Below, one piece after another: positions 41,030 to 52,238 of a stretch of 64,000 bases of DNA. Both the position numbers and the translations under genes were made by a program. Origin of the DNA: Gnetum montanum (taxonomy: Eukaryota; Streptophyta; Gnetopsida; Gnetales; Gnetaceae); contig MNCI01004590.1 of NCBI GenBank assembly GCA_015680685.1, positions 245,753 through 309,752 on the forward strand, given 5' to 3'. Position 1 is the stretch's first letter. Every line of letters starts with the position of its first letter. Below the pieces are notes generated by a model that was not told where the DNA came from, made no database searches, and saw only the letters and a list, made by a program, of their open reading frames with translations.

Positions 41030-44000
41030 ATGCATGTCAATGTCATTTTTTCACTGTTCATGTAAGGGGAGTTGTTGAAATTTTCTTTTGCGAATTCTAA
41101 CACTCTAAGCACCTATCATTCCAACTTCCATAACTTGTTCATGAATGCTCCGATTCTCGTTCTGATCAAACTTGCTTAAACTCGGAGTGTTTAACTTAGT
41201 TGTGGGGGAAGGGTACACTTCAAATTGGACATAGTTTTTTCAAAATTCATCATTTCCTGAAGGATATTATCAAGGGTAAGTGACCTCAAAAATGCTAAAA
41301 ATGTTTGTCAAATCAATTCTACTTCTTCACCCAGACCATGAAAATTATTTTTTGGACTCACATAATCAAATTGGGCCTAATATCAAAACCTTTAGGGGGA
41401 TTTTCATGAAAATCTCTAATTCTGAGTTGTACTAAGCAAGAAATGAATCTATTAAGGGAAAGGAGTAAGGTATTAATCTAATTTTGTAAATATCCTTACT
41501 AATAATTAGTCCTGTGTGATTGCAGATGGCCCCTAAAAGAGGATAGCAAGGAGGACCCTCTCAAGGTGCATCCAAAAGATGAAGGAGAGGTAGAGGCCAA
41601 GTTCCTTTGGAAGAACACGTAGAGTAGGAGGCACAATCATTCAGGATCCATCAAGAACCTCCTATTACTATGCATTCAGAACATGCTAAAGGTGGAGATA
41701 GTAGGGTACTTGAACAAGGACAACATCTCACATTATCTTCGGAATGTGTTCAGGAAATTCATGAAAGGTCCATGTTAACAACTATGATTGTGGAACTCAA
41801 TTTTGGACCTTTCACTAAATTTTCCCCTGAGGTAGTCAGAGACCAACTTAAAGGGTCTCCACTGTGGCCTATTCTCTTTGAAAGTGGTGATTGGTACCTG
41901 GGAGAGACATACCAATTTTGTTACAAAAAAGAAGAAAGTACCACTATTGATATTAGTGGTATTTCTATTGATTTCTTTGCCAAAGCCATTTTGAAAGTTC
42001 TAAATCTTCCAAATACAGGGCCAAAAGTTGATAACCTATCCACTCATTCTGATGCTAATGTGTGAAAGATATGGTTGAAAAGGATGTACGAAAAGGAAGA
42101 TAAAGCATATGGAGAGTTGACACTTAAGAGAGAATCTACTTCAAAATCGGTACATATCACATTTTCCCAACAAAAGGGTTAAATAGAATTTCTACATATG
42201 TGGCTAGAGAAAGTGCCATCTTGATGGGCAAGGTTAATGCCAACTTATCCCATCTATATCTTACAGAAATTTTGAGGCGGTTTGAAGAACGTAAGACAAG
42301 GAAGTTCACATTACCCTTTCCCCATCTCATCAAGAAGCTATGCCAACATGCTACAATTCTGGGGTTCACCAATGATGTCCCCAAAAAGGCCCAAAATGCT
42401 CCGTTCACTGAATTACTGAAGCCACCAGCCCTAAGGAAAAGTGCTGGGGAGACACTAGAGCCTAATCAAGAACAGGAAGTGGGGCCCAACACACAACTTA
42501 CAAGCTAGCAAGACCAGCTACCACCACTGCTGCAAGACTATCGACCGTTGATGATCCATCTTAAGGTCATCACTGAAATGGTCAGTTGGGGAAGCTATGA
42601 TAAAGCCAATCTCTTTAGGATCATCGATGATGTCGTACGACCCATGATCTCAATTGATTGTGCATAGGGCGAGGTGTCTATCCAAATAGAAGGAGGGAAA
42701 TCACACTGGTTAGAATAGATCTCTGGAAATGCTGCATCTTTTTAGGTGCAATTAGAAATTGGTAAAGGTGCCACAGTAGTGGTAATGTAGAACCAAGATA
42801 CAATGGGAGCAGCAGAAGTGGTTATAGAAAACATAAAAGAATCATTTAATGTTCTTGTTGTGCCACCAGTAGATTTTACATGAGCACGTGATGCTCAAAC
42901 TTTGGTTGGTCCCTCGATGACTCTTGCGGAGCATGAGGATGTTCTAGATTGGTTGCTGCAGATAGGACAAGTGATGGCGTTCCTATTTGACATCCTCAAG
43001 ATGTCACAGCAACTCAATTTGACCTCATCTCCACAAAAGGGAAGCTGATCATGGTAGAGGTTAGGGTTGAGCATTCAAAGGAGGAGTTAGAAAGACTCTA
43101 AGAAAAGCTTGTCACCCTACAAGTTGCACAGTGGGATCCATCCCAATTCATTGTTGCAGACCAGCTAGAATCCTTCTGGATAGAGCAATGAAATAAATTT
43201 CTGGAGGAGAATAAAAAAGTGGTTGAGGAAAAAGAGAAGGTTGATTGGGATGCTTCTAAGGCACAAGCTCAAACATATGTCCATGCCAAAGCACTCAAGG
43301 CCTCAAAAGAAGAAAATAAATGCCTCGCCACTGGAAATCTCTGGTTGATTGTAGTAGAAAAAAAAGAATGTTCTCAAGGAAAATTTTTAGCAATTGCAAG
43401 AATAATTAATAAGGGTCAACTAGGATATGAATCACTTGGCCAGAGAAAATAGAACCCTCTCAATGGAGGAGATACATGTGATCCGTCAAAAGATAGTAAT
43501 TGAAATAAGCACGTGGTAGAATGAGGTCAAGTGACACATGAAGCTCAAGGAGCACTTCAGAGATTAGGTGGGAATGTACAAATAGGTGGTAGAAAAAGAA
43601 ATCCATATGGCAAAAGTCCACATTAACACACTCAGTGCTCAAAATGCTAATTGGTGGGCCATATTGGATACTTATGCCTTCGTCCACCAAGTAGAACTAA
43701 AAAGCGGAGACTTGCAAATACAAGATCTCACAGAATACATGGAGTTGGCAAACTTGTGGTATGCCAACTTGGCCATGTTGATAGCAGGATGCCTGAGAAT
43801 AGAATTGGAAAAGCAGGTAGCAACCACATATGCAAAGTATGAAATAGAATTTTCTAAACACAATAAGACGTTGTAGAAATTAAAAGTGGCAAATTTTGAA
43901 TTAGAGGTGGTCAAAACTAGCTACCAAGGACAAAAGGATGTCATGGTGGATTTGGCTCGATGGCTCATAGACTACCAAGAATGCAAGGACAAAGCTAGAG

Positions 44001-44251
44001 CCTATGAAGAGGAACGACAACTGTGTGCGGCTTGGTATGTTAAGGCCAATCAGATGTTCCCGCAACTACCGTGCCCATGGAAGGTGCCGACTCCATAAAA
44101 CATTGGAGCATCAGCATGGATGGCACAGGATCCTCGAACCAAAGATGAAAAGCTCTAGGCACTCCTTCAGAGATATCTATTTCCAAAACCTGGAACACAA
44201 CATAAGGGGAAGAGACCCATGGAGGAACCACCATCGCTAGGAACCACATGA
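41030..44251 (+). pseudogene. Accessory transcription unit of E with a 5'-UTR intron; 'putative plant transposon protein'-like ORF
   Basis: A 5' leader from about 41030 ends at a strong donor (ATCAAGG-GTAAGT, 41276), and a 250-base intron ends in GTGTGATTGCAG directly before ATG at 41526. The ORF, with many stops and shifts, runs to TGA at 44249-44251, about 900 codons. It starts MAPKRG, has FGPFTKFSPEVVRDQLKGSP and ISIDFFAKAILKVLNLPNTG (41800-42020), then ARESAILMGKVNANLSHLYL and LPFPHLIKKLCQHATILGF (42200-42370), and long helical, probably coiled-coil text (43200-44090). The [V/I]DFSPxxIN-x-LGLP and LPFPSLI-x-LC patterns recall the 'putative plant transposon protein' domain found near Athila elements. 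Its function is unknown. The longest open pieces are 131 and 102 codons. Confidence 0.55.
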
Positions 44252-44438
44252 ATTCCAAGAAATTTTGTTTTTTGTAAATTTTGTGTCTGTGTCCCAATTT
44301 TGTTTTATTTAATTCCACACTGTGGCATGAGTAATTTCTAGTTAGTCAATAATCCCATACCTATCCACTGTGTAATCAATCGAACTCGTTCTCATTTTGT
44401 CTGACTTGAGGATGAGTTTTTATTCAGTTGTGGGGGTA
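44252..44438 (+). other. 3' end and polypurine tract of element E
   Basis: Noncoding. AATCCCATACCTATCCACTG and the tract GTTGTGGGGGTA (44428-44438) match the same places in element A (622-686). Confidence 0.75.
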
Positions 44439-45296
44439 TGATGAATTTTGTTTTGCCAGGCTTCGATATCAGATCCTTAATATCAGGTACGTGATATCGC
44501 AGCCTGGATAATGATATCGAATACACGATATCATGATTCCTGTGTAGGCCTATCAATACCACATTCAAGCGCACAGGAAAGGGGAGTTGGTAATTCTTAG
44601 GATAAAGTCTTTTTGTCATTTTTAGTTAGTTTTCATTCTTTCCCCAATGCATGACCATAGTGTGATGATTGTAATTGTATGGAACCTTTATTCAAGTGTG
44701 ACGTACTTGGACATGCACATGATTGGCAATAAAGATCGAGATTACTCCATCATTGCTGCATTCACGTAGTTTTTAATTGTTTAATTATTATTTTTATTTA
44801 TTATTTTCTTAGTTAATATTTCTTTACTGTCATTTACTATTCTTGTTATTAAATGCATAATGAGTACGACTTAATCAAGAATATTAAAGTGTAAATACTT
44901 GGTAACCCAGTAGCGTATTTAGGAGTGCTCAAGTAATGTGTGCTTGGTAATCCCAAAAGTAGTACATGAGGTCCAAGATGCATACAGATGATTAAGGATA
45001 GATGCTCATTGCACTTAGGCTAGCTTAGACTTCATTTCCTATTTCTTATTAGTTTAATCAAGATTATTTTCCATTGTCTCTAGGAGTAGCCTAGTGTTAG
45101 AAATCATATCATACACCTCACTCTGAACTAAACCATACATGATAAGCAAATTCGAGTCCAAGTGGGAAGACATCGAATTGTGATCAATGTGTAACTATCT
45201 AGATACCACAACTGGTCCATTTGCAAAGTTCGACTGGATCGTGCATACATGCTCATATTCATATGGTTGAGTGTACAGGTACCTCGCCACTCATCA
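44439..45296 (+). repeat. 3' LTR of element E
   Basis: 858 bp, TGATGAATTTTGTTTTGCC to CGCCACTCATCA. It has the full sequence at about 44985-45135 that is missing from the 5' LTR. GATATC words lie in U3. Confidence 0.9.
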
Positions 45297-45301
45297 AACA
45301 T

Positions 45302-46532
45302 CCAACTCCATCAAATGCATGTCAACTAAGAATTTCTTAATGTTTTTTTTGGAAGAGGAGGTTTACATAAATCAACTAGAATGCTTTGTCAAGAAAGGAA
45401 ATGAGGATAAGATATAAAAACATTTCAAAGATTTATATGGATTAAAACAAGTCTCTAGTGTTTATTTTCATAGAATTAATAAGTATTTCTTGATGGCTAT
45501 AACAAATCATACTCATTTGAACCCATAATCTACTACAAGTATATGGGAAAAGCATTTCATCTTGATAATTCTACATGTAGATTATTTGGTATTTTGTTCA
45601 ACTTCTAAAAATTTAGTTACTAAATTCAAGAATTGGGGAGTTTGAAATAAAAGATGTAGATCTCTTAAAATTGTTCTCGGGGATATAAGTAGATTAAGAA
45701 GAAAATTATTTGAAGATACATCAAGCCAAATATGTATAGGCCATTTTAAAAAAGTATGGAATGAATGGAGATATAGTTGCATCTACTCAACTTCCTCAAT
45801 GGTGGAAGTTCAATACAAACAATGATACTCCCTTTGTTGATACTACATATTATAGGGGTATTATTGGATCACTTAGATTATTGTGTCATAGTAAGCTTGA
45901 TCTTGAATTTTCTACTTCATATTTGTGAATATTTATGCAAGAGCCAAGAGCATTACATCTATCATTTAGTCATGTGCTAAAATACATCAAAGGCACATAT
46001 GATTATGGACTAAAATTTTTTAGAGTAGATGAAACATTAAATTTTTTAGAGAAGATGAAAAATTTCATGCATATTTAGATGTTGATTGAGAAGGAGAAAA
46101 ATTATAGAAAATGTACTTCAAGTTATCTTATTTTTCATGGGCCAAATCCCATCTATTGGAAAGCAAGAAAGAAATCATGTGTAATTCTATCTTTAAGTGA
46201 AGCTATATTTATCTTTATGGCTGGATGTTTACAACATATATTATGATTAAAGAAACTTCTCTTCCATATTAGTTTTGATATCTATGCTTCCATTAATCTC
46301 TACATTAATTTCTCTTAAAAGAACACATTCTTCATAAGGAGGTCAAGCACAAAAGATTGAAGTACTATTTCATAAAACATGAAGTAAAAGAGGGACCCAT
46401 CAAACCCTCTTATGTGGAGAAAAAAAATATCAATTGGTTGATATATTCATAAAGCCAATCACTTCAATCAAACTTAACTAGCATACGAAAGTATCCTTAC
46501 ATCAGTCTTTTGTTCCATCTTAAAGGAGGAAT
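45302..46532 (+). pseudogene. pol: Ty1/copia element, RT end and RNase H (right part)
   Basis: Continues the copia RT cut by element E: EEEVYINQLECFVKKGNEDK, LYGLKQVSSVYFHRINKYF, a decayed LHVDY region, TYYRGIIGSL, HSKLDLEFSTSY and HLSFSHVLKYIKGTYDYGLK. RNase H follows (SSYLIFHGPNPIYWKARKKS, LSLSEAIF). The end motif YVEKKN.QLVDIFIKPI is near 46410-46460. TAAAGGAGGAAT (46521-46532) is the polypurine tract. Many stops are present. Confidence 0.8.
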
Positions 46533-47050
46533 TGTCACATAGTATGGATGAGAGCCCTTCTGACATCACATCTATCATATTGCTTATATTTTATATTTTA
46601 TTTTTATTTTACATTTCATATTATGTATTTTAATTCATGTTATATTATAAAGTTTGGCTGACATATGTAAAAGTTTTGTAAAATGGAAAATTTTAGATGA
46701 AAGGAATCATAGTACTAAACTATGTCTAAAATGGTAAACTTTAAGTGAATATTGCATATAAATTGAGGTATTCCTTCATACCGCATAAGAGAGAGACCTT
46801 ATTTTTTTTTTTTTTTTTGCCATTGCTCATTCAAAGTGTAAGGGTTTTAAAAAGTTTGAAGAAGAAGTTTTCTTTTTTTACTTTTTGGCTACACAATTCT
46901 TACATTCTCTCACAATACCTTTCACATTTCATAATCTATTCATCATATCTTATATTCTCAAAATAACAAATCAAATTCTCTCAATGTCTTCTCAAGATCT
47001 TTCATATTTCAAGATCAAATCTCATCAAAGGTTATCAATTTTATCAAAGC
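46533..47050 (+). repeat. 3' LTR of the copia element (right end uncertain)
   Basis: TGTCACATAGTATGG follows the polypurine tract. A TATA-like ATATAAATTGAGG at 46756-46768 and a poly-T at 46802-46819 lie within. No 5' LTR was found in the window for comparison, so the end is a guess. Confidence 0.45.
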
Positions 47051-48338
47051 TCTTTAGCAAATCTATGGATTAAATGTCATACCTTAGAAGGCGAAAACGG
47101 TGTGGGGTTAGGAAGGATGATGAATAGGATGTCTTAATAAATATTTGCACAATCTTATATAGATTTAACAACCAAATATATTCTTGAAAAAATTTAAATA
47201 AATCAGACTAAAATGCATTTCTAGTACCCCACATTTTTATATGTAACCATAGCACTTTATTAAATGCTTAGACTTTAACTTATAATGAAGATTATATGTA
47301 TATTTCTATATGTGCCTAATGCTTATTAGTAATATGAAGATTTTTGTGTGGGTGACATAAGTAAAACTACTATGTATTTCTAATTTCTATCTAATTATTT
47401 ATTATTTTATGTTATAAATATATGTTTCATCAATGAATAAGCATGGCAATGTCTAGCATTATTTTATAATAATAGTAGAAAGTTAAAGTGATGTAGATAC
47501 ATGGTTTATTTTGATTTTTAGTTAGAATTTTTGATTTTTAAATATTTATTTAATTAAAATACCTCAAAAATTTATTGGATCACATTCAAAATTAGTGGAC
47601 TAACTTAGTTTTACAGCTAGAGTATAGATTTAGAATTAGTTTTTCAATTCTAGATCTAGATTTTAAGATTTTAATGTTAAACAATTAAAAAACTATATGG
47701 TGGCACCATATTTTTCTTGATTTAATCAAAATATTATTTTCAACCATGGTAGCTATGGCATGTTTATGCTCATTATGATTGGCTTGACATGTGTAAAATG
47801 TTGAATGGACAAGAAGTATAGTATGAATGAATTTTAGTAGATAAATTATAGGAAATGTGGAAAATTGATAACAACCCGAAAATAAATTAGAAGCTCTCAT
47901 AGAATATAAAGTAAAAATGACTTAAAACAAGATGAAAAGGTGGGACCATAAGAAAATTCAATGTGGGATGATGATGTATGCTCTATGGCATTCTTATCAT
48001 GACATTTTTTTTTTAAATGCTAATTGTCCACTTCATATTGATGACTTAAAAAGAGACAAACAACTCATTTAATAGTGATCATGTGACTCTCCTAAGTGTT
48101 TTTACTCTTACATGTCCACTTTCTCATTAAAGCTTGCTTAACCAAGTGAAGTAGTAATGATGTCATGAATAAAAAAAGAATTTTTGTAGAATGTGTTGCC
48201 TAGTCTTTGCTAATTGTGAAAATTTTGTGCATAGGTCTTTGCCATGTCTTGGGGGATGTTGGAATCTTGAAATAATTGTAATATAGGTACATCCTAAGAT
48301 ATATAGTTTGATTAGAAATTTATAACTTAGCATTGCCT
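47051..48338. other. Unassigned AT-rich DNA
   Basis: No ORF, repeat or RNA gene recognised. Confidence 0.5.
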
Positions 48339-48397
48339 ACTAGAATCAAACGCATGATTTGGTTCTTTCAATCAAGAGTCTTACCACTAGGCTAACA
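48339..48397 (-). repeat. tRNA-derived SINE-like head (minus)
   Basis: The minus strand reads GTTAGCCTAGTGGTAAGAC (A box, from 48397) and GCGTTTGATTCTAG (B box, from 48353), 44 bases apart as in tRNA-type Pol III promoters. The A box matches T-R-G-C-x-x-A-G-T-x-G. A body to the left is expected but not delimited. Confidence 0.5.
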
Positions 48398-48494
48398 TTA
48401 GAATTGAATCCATGAATTGCCCAAGCATTAGGGTTTCTTCCATTCCATTAATAGTGGAAGGATTTACTCTCAGTATAATTTTACAATAATGAGG

Positions 48495-48550
48495 TGTTAG
48501 CCTAGTGGTAAGGGTTTTGGCTTGGTAACCCCAAGTCATAGCTTCGATTC
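48495..48550 (+). repeat. tRNA-derived SINE-like head (plus)
   Basis: TGTTAGCCTAGTGGTAAGGG (A box) and AGCTTCGATTCTAC (B box) have the same spacing as the inverted copy at 48339-48397 and are similar over their whole length. It is followed by an AG-rich stretch (GAGAGAGAGAG). Plant SINEs of the Au type start with a similar GTGTTAGCCTAGTGG word. Confidence 0.55.
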
Positions 48551-49140
48551 TACAAGGTAGAGGAGTTGAGGTGAGGAGAGAGAGAGAGTGGTTGTTTCTT
48601 ACTTGGTCTCAATCATTTCTTGGGTTGTCTTGAGTGGCCTTGTGGGCTCTTGGGAGGTTGATTTTGCTACTACCATTGCAAGCTTTTGTGACTAATTTTT
48701 GGGGATTATTTTGGTTATCAAAGGAACTATTTTCTTTGATTTTTATGAAAGAATTTTGGTAGCAACTTGGACTTGTAGTTTGAAGTTACTATCTTAAGGC
48801 TATTTGCTGGACAAAAATCTAGACATGAGTTGTTTTCTCCTTCCTCAAATTGGTCAAGTTCAACTTTAGAGGTATGTGTTCCAAATACGTTTTGTATAAA
48901 AAATTTTTAGTAAGTGTTTGAAGTTGTATTGGCTTGGACAAGTGAGGATTTTTTTATGAGGACATGTGGGATTTCTTGTGAGTTGTGAGTCATGCATGGA
49001 GTCTCTCATATGTATTAGATATGATTTTTGGCATGCATGTTTTGGACTTATGAGTTAGCATTTTCTTTGTGTCATGTGCATTTGCTATTTTTGTGATTAG
49101 TTTTTTATAAAAGAAATGTCACCCATCATTCTATCCAAGG
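48551..49140. other. Unassigned DNA, possibly SINE body
   Basis: T/G-rich, no ORF. The end of the SINE-like repeat could not be placed. CTAAT (49141-49145) at the right edge is the target site of element F. Confidence 0.4.
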
Positions 49141-49145
49141 CTAAT

Positions 49146-50137
49146 TGATGAGCGGCGAGGTACCCCTACATCCAACAATACGAATCACAAGCGTTTACAC
49201 ATGATCTGGTCGAATTCCATGGATGGGACTAGTTGTGGCATCTAGATCACTATGCCTTGATCACAGTTCACTATCTTCCCACTTGAACTAGTGGTAGCTT
49301 TGTCACGTATGGTTTAGTCTAGAGTGAGACATATGATTTTTATTATTTTATATTTTATTGTTCTATGATGAATAATAGGTTGAAACTCAATTTATAATTA
49401 ATTTAACTAATCTAATTACTAATTAATAATCAACTACCCTAACATAAGTATCCAATCCCACTTCCCCATGCACATCCTGAACACATATAATGCTGTTGGG
49501 TTACCAAATGTTAAGCATTGCTGGGATTACCAAGAGTCATACAAATGCAAAAAGCAATTGTACTTATGTGCTTAATTAATTAACATGCATGAAAATGTAA
49601 ATATTGACTAAGTACATGAAAAGTAAATTTCATGGAAAGTAAATCTAAATTAAGTCAAAGTGTTGCAATGAATAAGAATTAATTTCGATCTTATTTCCAC
49701 TCATGGAATATGTCTAGGTACATTGCTAGTTGAATAAGGCTTCATACAACTCACTTAGATCCACTCTAAGGGCACTCATTGATTGTTCTCTAAGATTACA
49801 AAATAAAACTACAAGAATTTGACTAATCTCTTAACAAAACTATGAAAAACTATGCAAAACTATCTCCAAATTATGAGCCCAAGCACTATATTTATAGGCT
49901 GGTGTATACCCCACGACATTGGATATCTGACATCGCATCTTGGCTTCAACATCAGATGCCTGACATTAGTTCCTTGTTATCAGAGCCTTGTTATTGGTGC
50001 CTTTTTATTGGAGCCTTGTTATTAGAGGCTTGTTATTGTAGGCTTGTTATTAGAGCCTTGTTATCAGAGCTAAGATATCAAAGCCAATCAAAAAGTTAAC
50101 TTTTTATCAGATAACCCAGCCAACTGATGATTCATCA
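49146..50137 (-). repeat. 3' LTR of element F
   Basis: 992 bp. U3 (about 49960-50090) is a tandem array of a roughly 14-bp unit, AGAGCCTTGTTATC and variants. The TATA box is at about 49888-49897 (CTATAAATATAG on the minus strand). The 3' end reads GTAGGGGTACCTCGCCGCTCATCA in parts. Confidence 0.9.
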
Positions 50138-52238
50138 TACCTGCACGATTGAATAAAAACTCATCCTTGAGTGAAGAAGAGGAGGAACAAGTTTCTTACA
50201 AAATATTAGGAAGGTATGGGATTATTGACTAACATACAAATTGACTCAGATGGAACAGACAGACTCTGAGTACCCAAGTGTACAGAGTTACAATCTTTAC
50301 AAAATTGGGTGTTCATGATAAGAGAAGTGAACACCCTAGATAAAATTGACATTGAATGCCTCTTGGCAACTGAAGGATAAGAGAGAAGATCCAACGATCA
50401 TGAATGATCCACATTGTGTGGTACTACCACATCATCATTGGTGAAGATAGTCCTGCTTCCAGTCCATGCTTCCCACTACAATCACAATAGAATCATGAAT
50501 TAGTATGCAATGTCTAACACATAGCTATTAAATACCTTGTCTCATCAATGGTTACACTTGGCTAGGTTGTGATTGTGGTAGATTGATTCCTTTAGTAGTG
50601 TTAGTAGGAAGGCTAACAAATAGGGTAAAATAGATAAGTAGTCCATTAAATTTGAAAAATTTCTACACAAGGAAATATTTGAAAAGGGTGTAAGAATTCA
50701 CAACAACAAAAAGGAAGGTTCACTAAAAATTGTTGTGAATATGTGCCCAATTGGATGCCATTGATGAGGTAAACAAAGGAATTTGATTGTAAGAGTGTCT
50801 AGGGGTAAAGAACTTAACTAACCCAACCAAAAGATATGTAAGTGGGTCCTCCCCAAAGTAGGCACAAGCCTTTCATGCCCTTGCATAACTTCAAACCAAA
50901 GAGTCTGTGAGTCCCATGGATGCTTAATGGTTATGGAAGGTTAAGTACAATAACCTAGAAGAAACTATCGAAGCATTTTGACACATCAAACCAGGATATC
51001 AAACAAGAACATGAAACTAGTAGTGACGTGAGACATGGAAAACATAGATGGATGACAAAGAGTGGAATGGAGTTCCTAATTAAGGTCACATGAAGTCCCT
51101 TGTGAATTTTATGTTTAAATGACTTGATAGGATTCATCATTAGTCCAAACCAAAACCAATCACATTCAGTGACTTTGCATTGTCATGCTAAGGCTAGTCC
51201 ATTTCCTTGAGACACAAGAGTGCTCCCACAAAACAACCATCATTCCTTATTAGAGCAGAAAAGAGAAGTAGGAAGTGTGGAAGGGCCTTAGTTAGAGGGG
51301 ACCTTCAAGCATGTGTAACATGTCTTTCTAGTCCCATAATTAGTGCTTGTAGCCCATTTATTTTGTTTAAGTGNGTCCACAACATCCACCCATCCATGAA
51401 CTCTATGGTTTTCCTTATTNNNNNNNNNNNNNNNNNNNNNNNNNNNNNNNNNNNNNAATTTTTTTATGAGAACCACACCATGCAAAGGCTTATTCAACTT
51501 CCTTTTATTGGTCAACATGGAACAGTAAGACATCCATGAAAACACACATGTACCCAAGTAAATAGAAAGGCACAAATAATACTGAATCCGCTTGAAGTCA
51601 CACCCTATTCAAACCTTTGAATCCTTTCCAATTCTAGAAACTACCAAAGTCACAAGTTCATTAAAGTTTCATTAATGAAAAAGGGACTACATGTTTCCAG
51701 AATAAGGAAAACCATAGAGTTCATGGATGGGTGGATGTTGTGGACTGACTACCTATTGCATGAAAAAGAACCATGTCCTAATTGTCAGTAACAAAATTCA
51801 AAGCTAGAATCCAGGCACCAACAATCAAATAACAAAATAGTGCATACCACCATCAAAAAATGCATTACCACTATACCTTGCACTTATTAACAAAAAGTTA
51901 GAAAATCAAACCAAACCAAAATAAAAGAAAATATAAAAGAAAGTGTAAAATTTTTAGGAAATAGAAAATGTACTAATAATGGTGTAAAACAAAAATTATA
52001 AAAGATTAATAACATGAAAACAAGAAGATGTAAAACAAAAAATGTGTAAAATAAAAAGGTGAAAAACACTTAAGAATCCCAAAGCTTAGAATGGGGGGTA
52101 ACCCCCATGACTAAACATTTGGTTGTGACAAGTATTAATAAGTGGATAAATAAGATCCATGCATATATGAAACATTGGTAACCATCCATGCCCTAGCCAC
52201 TGGGTGTCTATTAGTGGTGTGGTGGCTAGGTAGAAAAA
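50138..52238 (-). other. 3' internal region of element F, noncoding
   Basis: Begins next to the LTR with a decayed polypurine tract (GTGCAGGTA on the minus strand). It shares CCTACTTTGGGGAGGACCCA (minus strand, near 50845) with element E. No gene is found. It contains a gap (51420-51456), a single n (51374) and the inverted repeat listed next. Confidence 0.6.
51375..51745. repeat. 45-bp perfect inverted repeat around a gap in element F
   Basis: 51375-51419 (GTCCACAACATCCACCCATC to TTTTCCTTATT) is the exact reverse complement of 51701-51745. The left arm is bounded on both sides by N, which points to a misplaced contig piece and not to a real hairpin. Confidence 0.85.

Larger units (their letters stand above)
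35915..45296 (+). mobile_element. Element E: Athila-like element with gag and an accessory unit but no pol
   Basis: LTRs 35915-36620 and 44439-45296 and the exact duplication AACAT (35910-35914 and 45297-45301) define a complete insertion in the copia RT gene. A tRNA-Asp-type primer site, a gag remnant, a noncoding stretch with a solo LTR (39866-40810), a second promoter with ORF, and a polypurine tract follow. No protease, RT or integrase sequence was found between 37922 and 44438, so the element depended on a partner. A 398-N gap lies in gag. Confidence 0.88.

Noticed and set aside
48339-48550. True tRNA genes
   Set aside because: A and B boxes are present, but acceptor stem, anticodon arm and T arm do not fold as a tRNA. 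SINE heads fit better.
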